DNA of 41,106 bases from Lachnospiraceae bacterium (GCA_016283775.1 JAEENL010000060.1:1-41106); one strand, 5' to 3'; shown: positions 26,160 through 34,705, counted from the stretch's first letter. Numbers and translations are program-made. The notes: generated by a model from the sequence alone, not told the origin.

Positions 26160-27038
26160 ATGTCTTTTACAAGCTGGGCTATACGCAGGAGTTTTAAGAA
26201 GAATGATGACAAGCGGGATGCGGGGCTTAAGACTCCGGAGAATGTGGAGCGGTTTAACGATCTGAGTTATGGGCGGTATGGAAAATGGAATAAGCTGGAT
26301 GTATACAGGCCGAAGGGGGTCACGGGGAAACTGCCGGTGATCGTGAGTGTGCATGGTGGTGGCTGGGTATATGGTGACAAGGAGCGGTATCAGTATTACT
26401 GCATGAGTCTTGTGGAACATGGATTTGCTGTGGTGAATTTTACGTACAGGCTTGCTCCGGAGTTTAAGTATCCTGCGCCAGTCGAGGACACGGTGAATGT
26501 GTTTAAATGGATATTGGACCGTGAAAATGCGGAAAAGTACGGGTTTGACGTGGATCACATCTTTGCGGTGGGAGACAGTGCGGGGGGTCATCTTCTTGGG
26601 CTGTATTGCTGTCTCTGCACTGATGAGGGATACGGGAAGACTTTGGATATTAAGGCGCCTGAGGGTGGATGCCCAAAGGCAGTGGGGCTTAATTGCGGTG
26701 TTTACAGGATAGAGTTGAAGAATGGGCGTGACAAGCTGATGGCGGATTTCCTTCCGAAGAAGGGAACTGAGGAGGAATGCAGGCTTATCAGTGTCACTGA
26801 GCATGTAAACAAGGATTTTCCGCCTGCATTTGTGATGACGGCGGAAGGGGATTTTCTTGCCAAACAGGCAAAGGAATTTGTAAAACTTTTACAGGACAAA
26901 AATGTAAAAGCGGAGTATCATTATTACGGAGACAAGGATCATGTTCTGGGACACGTGTTCCACTGCAACATGAGGCTTACGGAAGCAAAGATCTGCAATA
27001 AGGATGAATGTGATTTCTTTAAGGGATTTTTGAGATAA
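26160..27038 (+). CDS. Alpha/beta hydrolase (HSL-type esterase family)
   Basis: A 292-residue alpha/beta-hydrolase with the oxyanion motif HGGGW (about 64-68) and the nucleophile elbow VGDSAGGHL (Ser about 140), as in hormone-sensitive-lipase-like esterases. The acid is probably the Asp in AEGDFL (about 230) and the His is in YGDKDHVLGH (about 261-265). No signal peptide is seen. ACGGAGG lies before the ATG, 34 bases after the zinc-ribbon gene, and the DUF362 gene follows after 15 bases, so these may form an operon. Next to glycosidases, a carbohydrate esterase removing acetyl groups is plausible, but this is inference only. Confidence 0.85.
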   Translation: MSFTSWAIRRSFKKNDDKRDAGLKTPENVERFNDLSYGRYGKWNKLDVYRPKGVTGKLPVIVSVHGGGWVYGDKERYQYYCMSLVEHGFAVVNFTYRLAPEFKYPAPVEDTVNVFKWILDRENAEKYGFDVDHIFAVGDSAGGHLLGLYCCLCTDEGYGKTLDIKAPEGGCPKAVGLNCGVYRIELKNGRDKLMADFLPKKGTEEECRLISVTEHVNKDFPPAFVMTAEGDFLAKQAKEFVKLLQDKNVKAEYHYYGDKDHVLGHVFHCNMRLTEAKICNKDECDFFKGFLR

Positions 27039-27053
27039 AAAAGGAGGATGTGT

Positions 27054-28094
27054 ATGAAGACAAGACCTGAGCCGGGAACGGGCGGAAACATGTATGTGCC
27101 TTATGAAAAGAGAGACGGGGCTGAATCTGTCGTGTTTTTTACAAGGGATCTTTCGGAAGAAGGCATGAAAAAGATCTATGATCGTGTGGGATCGGTGCTC
27201 ACGGGAAAAGTGGCGGTAAAGCTCCACACGGGTGAGGCACAGGGTCCGAACTTCCTTCCGAGGCCGTGGGTAAAGGAACTTCTGGGATCGAGATTACCTG
27301 AGTCTACAATTGTAGAAACAAATACTTACTATGAGGGCAGCCGTTATACAACTGAAGAACACAGGAAAACTCTTGAGATAAACGGATGGACGTTTTGCCC
27401 TGTGGACATCACGGACGAGCATGGAGTTGCGACGCTTCCTGTAAAGAACGGCAAATGGTTTGAAGAGATGCATGTGGGAAAAGGGCTTCTGGATTATGAT
27501 TCGCTTCTTGTCCTCACGCATTTTAAGGGTCATACCATGGGCGGTTTTGGCGGGAGCAACAAGAACATAGGCATAGGCTGCGCTGACGGTCGTGTGGGGA
27601 AAAAAGAGATCCATACACCTGCGGGAACTGACGATATGTGGGGCATCTCCGAAGAGGAATTCATGGAAAGGATGACGGAGAGCGCAAAATCCGTTGTGGA
27701 TCATTTTGCGCCGCGCATCTGTTTTATCAATACAATGCGCAATATGTCGGTATCCTGCGACTGTGAAGGTTCCGAAGCGGAGCCTGTTGTAACGCCCGAT
27801 ATAGGCATACTTGCGTCGCTCGATATCCTGGCTGTCGACAACGCATGCATAGACATGATCTACAATCTTCCTGAAAACGGCGGAAAGGCGCTGATCAAGC
27901 GTGTTGAAAGCCGTCACGGGTTAAGGCAGCTGAGCTACATGAAAGAGCTCGGTATGGGAAATGACAGGTATCACCTTATCGACATAGATAACGGTGACAA
28001 GGTGATAACTGCCGCGGAAGCCGTAAAAGACATCGAACCCGGCTGGAGACCTGATAAATACAATGTTTTCTGGGGAAGAAACAAAAGGGCATAA
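27054..28094 (+). CDS. DUF362 domain-containing protein
   Basis: The 346-residue product matches the DUF362 type, with VAVKLHTGEAQGPNFLP near the N-terminus and THFKGHTMGGFGGSNKNIG in the centre. Some DUF362 proteins carry ferredoxin-like clusters, but this one lacks the CxxCxxCxxxC pattern; its few cysteines are scattered (GIGCADG, SCDCEG). ATG 27054 is preferred over ATG 27048 because it is six bases after AAGGAGG while the other abuts it. No biochemical role is established for this form. The gene ends before a shared hairpin terminator. Confidence 0.8.
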   Translation: MKTRPEPGTGGNMYVPYEKRDGAESVVFFTRDLSEEGMKKIYDRVGSVLTGKVAVKLHTGEAQGPNFLPRPWVKELLGSRLPESTIVETNTYYEGSRYTTEEHRKTLEINGWTFCPVDITDEHGVATLPVKNGKWFEEMHVGKGLLDYDSLLVLTHFKGHTMGGFGGSNKNIGIGCADGRVGKKEIHTPAGTDDMWGISEEEFMERMTESAKSVVDHFAPRICFINTMRNMSVSCDCEGSEAEPVVTPDIGILASLDILAVDNACIDMIYNLPENGGKALIKRVESRHGLRQLSYMKELGMGNDRYHLIDIDNGDKVITAAEAVKDIEPGWRPDKYNVFWGRNKRA

Positions 28095-28111
28095 AAATAA
28101 GCATGATAAAA

Positions 28112-28141
28112 GGCGCGTGGGACATCACCATCTCACGCGCC
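28112..28141. terminator. Bidirectional terminator between converging genes
   Basis: GGCGCGTG (28112-28119) pairs perfectly with CACGCGCC (28134-28141) around a 14-base loop. On the minus strand it is followed by TTTTAT, on the plus strand by ATCTTTCC. It lies between the DUF362 gene and the converging oxidoreductase gene and can serve both, better the minus-strand one. Confidence 0.7.
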
Positions 28142-28201
28142 ATCTTTCCTTAAGCGTTTCTATGGGTTCAAGATGAGGGATCTTCACATGATCCTTTCCG
28201 C

Positions 28202-29323
28202 TCACAGAAACGCTTTTGCTTTTTTTTCTTTTTCACGAAGTTCGTTAAGATACTTTAAAAACAGTTCCTCATCCACGGGAAGATCTGTCCACGAATCGGT
28301 CCATGCCGAGAGATATGCGGCATTTGAAAGAGAAAGCGAGTTGATGCCTTCTTCGCCGCGCGCGATGAGGGGCGCGCCGTCAAGTATCGCATCCGCAAAG
28401 TTGTTTAAAAGGATGGGGTGTCCGTCGGGCTCGGGAGCGGTAAATTCTTCATACTCCGTTTCGGGAGTGGCAAACCCTTCGGGGCAGGTAAAACAAAATT
28501 CTCTTTCCGGGGTTTTCAGCTTTGTCCATTTTAACGTTGCGTTTTCAAGGACGATCTTTCCTTTGTCTCCTGTGATCTCAAGACGGTTCGTGCCGGGAGC
28601 TTCACCTGTGGAAGTGATGAACGCTGCTGTGGCGCCGTTTTCATATTCCGCATGTATGGTCACATCGTCTTCGACGAGGATTTTGTGGTATTTTCCGAAG
28701 GAGCAGAACGCGCGGATCCTTTTCGGCATTCCGAATATCCACTGCCAGAGATCGAGATTGTGGGGCGCCTGGTTAAGGAGCACGCCTCCGCCTTCGCCGT
28801 CCCAAGTCGCGCGCCATGTTCCGGAATCGTAATAGCTCTGTGTCCTGTACCAGTTGGTTATGATCCAGACCATGCGCTTGGGTTCACCAAGAAGCCCTGT
28901 CTGTACGATCTCTTTTGCTTTTTGATAGATCGGGTTAGCACGCTGGTTGAACATGATGGAAAATACGACACCTGCGTTCTTTGCGGCCTCATTCATCTCG
29001 CGGACCTGCCTGGTGTATACGCCCGCAGGCTTTTCTGTCATCACGTGTATTCCCCTTTTAAAGCTTTCCGTCGCAATGGTGGGGTGATCGTAATGTGGTA
29101 CGGCTATCAGCACGGCGTCGACCAGACCGCTGTCAAGAAGAGCGTTCGCATTGTCAAAGGGCTTTGCGGTGGGGCAGAGGACCTTTGCTCTTTCAAGTTT
29201 TTCGGGCGCGATATCGGCAAAAGCGGTGACCTCTATCCTGGGACACTGACCGTCCAGTATGCTTCTTAGGTGCTCTGTGCCCATGTTTCCCATTCCTATT
29301 ATCCCAAGTCTTATCTTATCCAT
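28202..29323 (-). CDS. Gfo/Idh/MocA-family oxidoreductase
   Basis: A 373-residue NAD(P)-dependent sugar or inositol dehydrogenase type. The N-terminus MDKIRLGIIGMGNMGTEHL has the GxGxxG dinucleotide loop; MTEKPAG is the E-K-P motif with the conserved catalytic-region Lys (about residue 97), and GGVLLNQAPHNLDLWQWIFG carries the His region of the C-terminal domain. AGAGG lies before the start. The TIM-barrel isomerase gene lies 22 bases upstream on the same strand. The pair is a usual set for oxidising and epimerising an unusual sugar or cyclitol. The exact substrate cannot be told. Confidence 0.9.
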   Translation of the reverse strand: MDKIRLGIIGMGNMGTEHLRSILDGQCPRIEVTAFADIAPEKLERAKVLCPTAKPFDNANALLDSGLVDAVLIAVPHYDHPTIATESFKRGIHVMTEKPAGVYTRQVREMNEAAKNAGVVFSIMFNQRANPIYQKAKEIVQTGLLGEPKRMVWIITNWYRTQSYYDSGTWRATWDGEGGGVLLNQAPHNLDLWQWIFGMPKRIRAFCSFGKYHKILVEDDVTIHAEYENGATAAFITSTGEAPGTNRLEITGDKGKIVLENATLKWTKLKTPEREFCFTCPEGFATPETEYEEFTAPEPDGHPILLNNFADAILDGAPLIARGEEGINSLSLSNAAYLSAWTDSWTDLPVDEELFLKYLNELREKEKKAKAFL

Positions 29324-29345
29324 GTCGTACCTCTTATTCTGTAAA

Positions 29346-30155
29346 CTATATGATCTCTTTTAATGCATCTACGGCCGCTTTAAAAGCAGTAAATGAGTCA
29401 GGGTAGGTGTAGGAACCTATGCCGCTCTTTTTATCCGCTTCAAGGTTTTCAAGTCCCTGAAATACTGTGAGATGAGGCTCTACAGTAAGTACCCGGCCCT
29501 TGTATTCCGAAAGGATCTTTTTGAGATTCCCGATGCCTTTTCCCGCAGGCACCACAAACCCCGAGGCTTCTGCATCTTTGATATGCATATACTCGACATA
29601 AGTTTTTAACTGTTCCCATGCCTCAAGCGTGTCCTGACCGGTCTGCACGAAATTTGCGGGATCGAAGATCGCTCTGAGCTCCGGGAAGGTCTCATGTATC
29701 TCAACGCATCTCTTGGAAATGTCTCCGTAGATGTCTTTTTCATTTTCGTGGCAGAGCAGGATGCCGCTTCCTTCCGCGGCTCTTATGAATTTGTGAAGTC
29801 TTTCGCATACTTCGGAAAAACGTCCCGAAGCATTGTAAAAGCTGAAAAGCCTTAAGTGATCTGCGCCAAGTATCTCAGCAGTTTCGAGGCTTTTTTTGAA
29901 TTTCTCGAGATGCGGCGAAAAATCCTCGTCGAGCCCTATCTTTCCGTAAGGGGATCCCAAAGACCAGACGTAAAGGCCTTCCGCTTCAAGCGCTTTTCGG
30001 ATCTCTTTTGCTTTTGCGGCAGATATATCTGCGATGTTCTCGCCGTCCACACCACGGATCTCAAGGCAGGATATGCCGTTTTCCTTCATTGCCTTGATCT
30101 GCCCGGAAAGACTTGGCGAGGCTTCATCGGCAAAGGCTGCAAGTACAAAACTCAT
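29346..30155 (-). CDS. Sugar phosphate isomerase/epimerase-like TIM-barrel protein
   Basis: A 269-residue xylose-isomerase-like TIM barrel (AP endonuclease 2 superfamily). It starts MSFVLAAFADEASPSL, with metal-site residues probably in CLEIRGVDG, CHENEKDIYG, IFDPANFVQTG and YMHIKDAEASG. AAGGAGAAACG precedes the start. It is the first gene of the two-gene minus-strand operon and diverges from the AraC regulator, which probably controls it. Likely an epimerase or isomerase of a keto-sugar or inositol derivative. Confidence 0.87.
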   Translation of the reverse strand: MSFVLAAFADEASPSLSGQIKAMKENGISCLEIRGVDGENIADISAAKAKEIRKALEAEGLYVWSLGSPYGKIGLDEDFSPHLEKFKKSLETAEILGADHLRLFSFYNASGRFSEVCERLHKFIRAAEGSGILLCHENEKDIYGDISKRCVEIHETFPELRAIFDPANFVQTGQDTLEAWEQLKTYVEYMHIKDAEASGFVVPAGKGIGNLKKILSEYKGRVLTVEPHLTVFQGLENLEADKKSGIGSYTYPDSFTAFKAAVDALKEII

Positions 30156-30227
30156 GAACGTTTCTCCTTCGTTTTATTCTTTATGTCCATCTTACCATGA
30201 ACTGATTTGCATTAAAATTGTAAATAT

Positions 30228-30307
30228 TAGCAAAAGTATTGCAAATGTGCGCACGGTGATATAAACTTAATGACCATAAAGGCTTTGCAATAATATGTGA
30301 GCAAAAG
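30228..30307. promoter_or_regulatory. Divergent control region with repeated TnAGCAAAAG sites
   Basis: The 169-base AT-rich gap between the divergent isomerase and AraC genes contains two similar blocks: TTGTAAATATTAGCAAAAG ending near 30236 and TTGCAATAATATGTGAGCAA (then AAG) ending at 30307. A related GCAAATG lies between them. Direct repeats with this spacing are typical of AraC-family binding sites. No convincing -35/-10 pair was found in either direction, so the promoters are not placed. Confidence 0.4.
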
Positions 30308-30324
30308 ACAAAAAGGAGCGCGAG

Positions 30325-31128
30325 ATGAACATATTCAGGGAAAAGGAAGCGGACGGTATATATACCAGATATGTGAAAGAAGACGAGACAAAGGCTTCGG
30401 GCTATGAAATGCATATCCACGAAAGATGCGAGTTGTACTATTTTCTGGACGGAAAAGCAAGCTATATGGTAGAGGGGACCGAATACCCGTTAAAACGCGG
30501 AGATATGCTCCTTATGCGCCCGGGGGAGGCTCATTGTGTGCGGATACTTGAAAATGGAGGTTATGAACGGTATGCGGTAAATTTCCCGGTGGACATTTTT
30601 GATGCGATCGACCCCGAAAGAAGACTCATGAAACCGTTTTTTGACAGAAAACTGGGAGTCGGAAACCACTATGAAAATCCTGAAGGAGAGGCATTATTCG
30701 GCAGGATGTGCGATACCTTTTCCGACGATTACGAAAGATCCATCATTGTCTATACGTCCATCCTCGAGATCATGACATCACTTCCTTCGAAAAAGAGCGT
30801 AAGACACGACAAAACCAAAGAAAACACAGGGCTTTCGGAAAGCATTTTGAAATATGTGAATGACAATCTTTATTCCGATATTTCGCTTTCGGACATAGCG
30901 GCTCATTTTTTTATGAGCATATCACAGCTCGGAAGAGTGTTCAGACAGGCAACGGGAGCGCCGCCCTGGGAATATATCACAGCCAAAAGGATGATATACG
31001 CAAAAGAACTCATAGATTCCGGGATGTATGCGCAGGAAGCGGCGCTGAAATGCGGATTTAAGGACTATTCGTCTTTTTACAGAGCCTATGTAAAGCGCTA
31101 CGATAAAAGCCCGAAGAGCAGGAAATGA
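30325..31128 (+). CDS. AraC-family transcription regulator with N-terminal cupin
   Basis: The 267-residue product has a ligand-binding cupin (about 20-95; YEMHIHERCELYYFLDG, GDMLLMRPGEAHCV) and a C-terminal double helix-turn-helix (about 168-265; DISLSDIAAHFFMSISQLGR, then CGFKDYSSFYRAYVKRYDKS). This is the sugar-responsive AraC layout. AAAAAGGAGCG precedes the ATG. It is divergent from the isomerase/oxidoreductase operon and directly upstream of the TRAP operon, so it may control either or both. Autoregulation through the repeated sites in the gap is plausible. Confidence 0.92.
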   Translation: MNIFREKEADGIYTRYVKEDETKASGYEMHIHERCELYYFLDGKASYMVEGTEYPLKRGDMLLMRPGEAHCVRILENGGYERYAVNFPVDIFDAIDPERRLMKPFFDRKLGVGNHYENPEGEALFGRMCDTFSDDYERSIIVYTSILEIMTSLPSKKSVRHDKTKENTGLSESILKYVNDNLYSDISLSDIAAHFFMSISQLGRVFRQATGAPPWEYITAKRMIYAKELIDSGMYAQEAALKCGFKDYSSFYRAYVKRYDKSPKSRK

Positions 31129-31190
31129 CCGTAAATACTTCGTTTTTCCTCAGTGGTTAAAATATTCCCATGAATCATAAATATTTACGA

Positions 31191-31246
31191 TTTTCATTTG
31201 AACCGTCCGAAAATATAATAAAAAGCGTAACAAGTGTTCAACACTT
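31191..31246 (+). promoter_or_regulatory. Promoter and palindromic operator of the TRAP operon
   Basis: TTTTCA (31191-31196) and a perfect TATAAT (31214-31219) are 17 bases apart. Just after the expected start site lies a perfect palindrome AAGTGTT-C-AACACTT (31232-31246), flanked by GTAA and TTAC. A palindrome at this position could be a repressor operator or a 5' hairpin in the leader. The dctP ribosome site follows at 31255-31262. A further inverted pair CGTAAATA/TATTTACG lies at 31130-31137 and 31182-31189. Confidence 0.55.
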
Positions 31247-31268
31247 ACATTTACAGAGGAGGTACAAA

Positions 31269-32267
31269 ATGAAAAAACGTATTTTGGCGGTTTTATTGGT
31301 TATGGTGTTCGCAATTTCCTGTCTCACGGCTTGCGGCAAGAAGGAGTCGGGTCCTTTAAAGCTCGTGTACGCTGAGGTTAACCCTCAGGACACCATCGTA
31401 GGTCAGGTTGCTGCGGATTTCAAATCAAAGGTTGAGGAACTTTCCAAGGGACAGATCATCATTGACGTACAGTACAGCGGTGTTCTCGGATCCGAGAACG
31501 ATGTGCTTGACGCAATGCTCGCAGGAGCAGGTTCTGCGGATATCTCGAGAATTTCCGCATTCTCGCTCACATCTTACGGCGCACAGAAGTCAGTCCTTCT
31601 TTCGCTCCCTTACACATTTGAGTCGAGAGATCACTTCTGGAATTTTGCTACAAGCTCACTTGCAGACGAATTCCTTAACGAGTCCTATGACAAGGGACTT
31701 GGCGTAAAGGGCCTTTTCTACGGCGAAGAGGGCTTCCGTCATTTCTTCACAAAGACTCCCGTAAATTCCATCGGAGATCTTGCAGGCATGAAGCTCAGAG
31801 TTTCCAACGACCCTGTAATGAACGGCCTTGTAAAGGGTCTCGGTGCATCTCCCACGGTCGTAGCGTTCGGCGAACTTTATTCAGCCATCTCTTCCGGCGT
31901 TGTTGACGGCGCAGAGCAGCCTATCGCAAACTACAAGTCAAACTCTTTCCCCGAAGTTGCAAACAATATGATCCTTGACGGCCACACACTCGGCGCGATC
32001 GAGATCGTGGTTGCTTCAAAGGTTTGGGATACTCTTACAAAAGAGCAGCAGAACATCCTCATCGAAGCAGGTAAGTATGCTCAGCAGAACAACAAGGCAA
32101 ATTCCCAGAAGAAAGAGGATGAGGTCCTTAAGGAACTCAAAGCTAACGGATGCAACATCGTAGACGTTACCGATCCTACTCCTTGGCAGAACGCTGTTAA
32201 GGACGTTGTCGCCGAAAACACAAAGGGCTTGGAAGATCTGTACCAGAAGATCTTATCCTACAAGTAA
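31269..32267 (+). CDS. dctP: TRAP transporter substrate-binding lipoprotein DctP
   Basis: A 332-residue TRAP solute receptor. ATG 31269 follows GAGGAGGT and gives a lipoprotein signal peptide, MKKRILAVLLVMVFAISC, with lipobox LTAC. The family arginine that clamps the substrate carboxylate is in GMKLRVSNDP (Arg about 177), and DGAEQPIANYKSN is the second conserved ligand region. TRAP systems import organic acids, uronates and related sugar acids using the sodium gradient. It is the first gene of dctPQM. A second DctP-like protein encoded at 36994 aligns with the same arginine. Confidence 0.95.
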   Translation: MKKRILAVLLVMVFAISCLTACGKKESGPLKLVYAEVNPQDTIVGQVAADFKSKVEELSKGQIIIDVQYSGVLGSENDVLDAMLAGAGSADISRISAFSLTSYGAQKSVLLSLPYTFESRDHFWNFATSSLADEFLNESYDKGLGVKGLFYGEEGFRHFFTKTPVNSIGDLAGMKLRVSNDPVMNGLVKGLGASPTVVAFGELYSAISSGVVDGAEQPIANYKSNSFPEVANNMILDGHTLGAIEIVVASKVWDTLTKEQQNILIEAGKYAQQNNKANSQKKEDEVLKELKANGCNIVDVTDPTPWQNAVKDVVAENTKGLEDLYQKILSYK

Positions 32268-32283
32268 TCGGTCACGGAATGTT

Positions 32284-32316
32284 AAAGGCGCATGGATACA
32301 TTTATCATGCGCCTTT
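32284..32316 (+). terminator. Intercistronic hairpin between dctP and dctQ
   Basis: AAAGGCGCATG (32284-32294) pairs perfectly with CATGCGCCTTT (32306-32316) around an 11-base loop. The T tract is short (TTTATTG), so termination would be partial. This arrangement often lets binding protein exceed the membrane subunits, by attenuation or by protecting the upstream mRNA. Confidence 0.6.
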
Positions 32317-32333
32317 ATTGAATGGAGATGTGT

Positions 32334-32864
32334 ATGAAGGGAATCCTTACCTCTTTGGACAGGCTGAAACCCATTTACGACGTCGTATACCAGGTGGTTC
32401 TGTTTGTCTGCAAGATATTGCTGATCGGTGACATCCTGATCACGAGTCTTGCCGTTTTGGGGCGTTTCGTCCCGTTTATCCCCGATCCCGCGTGGACGGA
32501 AGAAGTGGTGCTCACATTGATGGCCTATATGGCGGTGCTTTCCGCAGCTCTTGCTATAAGAAAAGGCACGCATATCAGGATGACATCATTTGACAAATAT
32601 ATATCCAAAAAAGTGCTGGATGTGCTCGACCTGATCGCTGATATCGCGGTCCTCGCGTTCGGCATCGTGATGCTGATCGTCGGATGGAAATACGCAGCCG
32701 CGATCGGCGCAAAAGGAACTTACATAAGTATGCCCGCCGTATCCAAGTTCTGGATGTATTTCCCTGTTCCTCTGGCGGGACTCGCTATGGTCATTTTTGA
32801 ACTGGAAGCGATCTACAGACAGATCGTCAAGATGACCGGAAAGGAGGAAAAAAATGAGCGCTGA
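32334..32864 (+). CDS. dctQ: TRAP transporter small permease DctQ
   Basis: The 176-residue product has four predicted membrane helices (about 20-42, 56-75, 95-118, 137-158), the DctQ layout. WTEEVVLTLMAYMAVLSAAL with the following IRKGTHIRM is a typical family stretch. ATG 32334 is preferred over an in-frame ATG at 32322 because GGAG lies six bases before it. The gene overlaps dctM by 11 bases, which implies coupled synthesis of the two permease subunits. Confidence 0.92.
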   Translation: MKGILTSLDRLKPIYDVVYQVVLFVCKILLIGDILITSLAVLGRFVPFIPDPAWTEEVVLTLMAYMAVLSAALAIRKGTHIRMTSFDKYISKKVLDVLDLIADIAVLAFGIVMLIVGWKYAAAIGAKGTYISMPAVSKFWMYFPVPLAGLAMVIFELEAIYRQIVKMTGKEEKNER

Positions 32865-34149
32865 TACCATTGCGATCATCATCCTTCTTGGTTCATTCCT
32901 TCTGATGATCGTCCTGAGATTCCCCATCGCTTATGCCGTGGGCATTTCATCGATACTTTGTTTCCTCTACCGTGGAATCCCCATCACAACGGTGTGCCAG
33001 CAGATGGTAAAAGGAATAAATTCCTTTTCGCTCATGGCGGTGCCGTTCTTTATCACGATGGGCGTGCTCATGGGCACGGGAGGCATATCGGAAAAACTGA
33101 TCGCGCTTGCCAATACCTGCGTAGGCTGGATGACAGGCGGAATGGCGATGGTGAACATCGTTGCTTCATACTTTTTCGGCGGCATTTCAGGTTCCGCCGC
33201 AGCTGATACATCATCGCTCGGAAGCATCCTGATCCCCATGATGGTGGAACAGGGCTATGATGACGATTTTTCAACGGCTGTCACGATAACCTCGTCCTGT
33301 GAAGGACTTCTTGTGCCTCCGAGCCACAATATGGTAATCTATGCCATGGCGGCAGGCGGCGTTTCCGTAGGAAGTCTTTTCCTTGCTGGATACATTCCCG
33401 GAGCCATCCTTGCAATCACGCTGATGGTGGGTTCCTTTATCATTTCAAAGAAAAGGCATTACCCAAAGGGAGACAAGTTTTCCTTCGTTGCGCTTTTAAA
33501 GCAGCTCTTAAAGTCCTTCTGGGCGCTCGCTGCGGTCATCATCGTTGTTGTGGGAGTCGTAGGCGGAGCATTTACCGCTACGGAATCCGCAGCCATCGCA
33601 GTTATCTATTCACTGATCGTCAGTGTCTTCATCTACAGAGGACTTACATGGAAGGGAGTATGGAAAGCGCTTGAAAAGTGCGTTGACACACTTGCACTCG
33701 TGCTCATCCTGATCTCCACATCCTGCGCGTTCGGTTACTGCCTCACAACGCTCCATGTTCCGGATCTTGCGGCAAAAGCGATAATCGGCATAACCGACAA
33801 CAGGATCGTCATAATGCTGCTCATAAACCTCATACTTCTTTTCCTTGGCTGCATCATGGATATGTCGCCCATCATCCTTATCGCGACACCCATCCTTCTT
33901 CCTATTGCGACCAGAATGGGCATCGACCCGGTACAGTTCGGTATCATCATGGTACTTAACTGCGGAATAGGTCTTCTAACGCCTCCCGTGGGAGCCGTCC
34001 TCTTTATCGGTTCCGCGGTCGGAAAAGTCAAGATGGAACGAGTGGTAAAAGCAACGATACCTTTTTATCTTTGCATGATAATCACGCTTCTCCTCATCAC
34101 GTTCATACCGGAGATATGCATGCTCCTTCCCAACCTGTTCATGAAATAA
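32854..34149 (+). CDS. dctM: TRAP transporter large permease DctM
   Basis: DctM is the sodium-coupled transport subunit. The 431-residue, very hydrophobic product has about 12 membrane segments and family length. Recognisable regions are FPIAYAVGIS near the start, SYFFGGISGSAAADTSSLGS, PPSHNMVIYA, and CGIGLLTPPVGAVLFIG near the C-terminus. AAGGAGG (32841-32847) lies before the ATG. This completes a three-gene TRAP system, and a strong hairpin follows the stop. Confidence 0.95.
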   Translation: MSADTIAIIILLGSFLLMIVLRFPIAYAVGISSILCFLYRGIPITTVCQQMVKGINSFSLMAVPFFITMGVLMGTGGISEKLIALANTCVGWMTGGMAMVNIVASYFFGGISGSAAADTSSLGSILIPMMVEQGYDDDFSTAVTITSSCEGLLVPPSHNMVIYAMAAGGVSVGSLFLAGYIPGAILAITLMVGSFIISKKRHYPKGDKFSFVALLKQLLKSFWALAAVIIVVVGVVGGAFTATESAAIAVIYSLIVSVFIYRGLTWKGVWKALEKCVDTLALVLILISTSCAFGYCLTTLHVPDLAAKAIIGITDNRIVIMLLINLILLFLGCIMDMSPIILIATPILLPIATRMGIDPVQFGIIMVLNCGIGLLTPPVGAVLFIGSAVGKVKMERVVKATIPFYLCMIITLLLITFIPEICMLLPNLFMK

Positions 34150-34156
34150 AACATAT

Positions 34157-34191
34157 CCCGCACAGAGTAAATTCTTGTTGCTCTGTGCGGG
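34157..34191. terminator. Strong hairpin after dctM
   Basis: CCCGCACAGAG (34157-34167) pairs with CTCTGTGCGGG (34181-34191) around a 13-base loop. No T tract follows (TAAAAATAG), so it may act as an mRNA 3'-end stabiliser or a weak terminator. It separates the transporter genes from the sensor operon. Confidence 0.5.
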
Positions 34192-34233
34192 GTAAAAATA
34201 GTAAAATAAACCTGTACGGAAAGGAAGATCGAT

Positions 34234-34704
34234 ATGGAATACAGATTTCAGGTAAAAGCCACGGCGTGGGATTTTTTCATGATGTCCATGAAACGCATAT
34301 ATAAGTCGCCTCTCGGAGTGTGCAACATTGTGTTCTTTGTGGCGGCCGTGCTTTTGACGCTGAAATTTTATCAGAACGCAGGCCCTTTGGGACAGCCTCT
34401 CATGATCATAATGTGCCTTCTGATCCCTGCCGTACAGCCCATTGGAACATACTTTAAGGCAAAGAGCTATGCGCTCGCGATCCCTGAAGGACTCACTCTT
34501 GAAGCGGGTGACAGAGGGATCAGAGTGGAAGCCGGAGAACGATCCGAGGATATCGGATGGAAAAAGGTCAGCAGAGCGATCGATACCGGCGAATGCGTTA
34601 TCCTTAAGCTTTCCCAGGGGACGGGCTATTTTCTGTTCAACAGAGTGCTCGGTGAGAAGAAAAAAGAATTTATCGAATATGTGAACGGGAAAACAGGAAA
34701 CTGA
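34234..34704 (+). CDS. YcxB-like membrane protein
   Basis: The 156-residue product has two membrane helices (about 30-48 and 52-70) and a C-terminal cytosolic domain (about 80-150; GIRVEAGERSEDIGWKKVSR, then FLFNRVLGEKKKEFIEYV). This fits the YcxB-like family, whose role is not known. GGAAAGGAAG precedes the ATG. The histidine kinase starts one base after its stop, so it is the first gene of the sensor operon and may assist the kinase or the anchored DctP. That link is inferred from position only. Confidence 0.75.
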   Translation: MEYRFQVKATAWDFFMMSMKRIYKSPLGVCNIVFFVAAVLLTLKFYQNAGPLGQPLMIIMCLLIPAVQPIGTYFKAKSYALAIPEGLTLEAGDRGIRVEAGERSEDIGWKKVSRAIDTGECVILKLSQGTGYFLFNRVLGEKKKEFIEYVNGKTGN

Positions 34705-34705
34705 A

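Noticed and set aside
28173-29269. Plus-strand open frames opposite the oxidoreductase gene
   Set aside because: The minus strand carries a complete Gfo/Idh/MocA protein with a ribosome site; the plus-strand frames match nothing.
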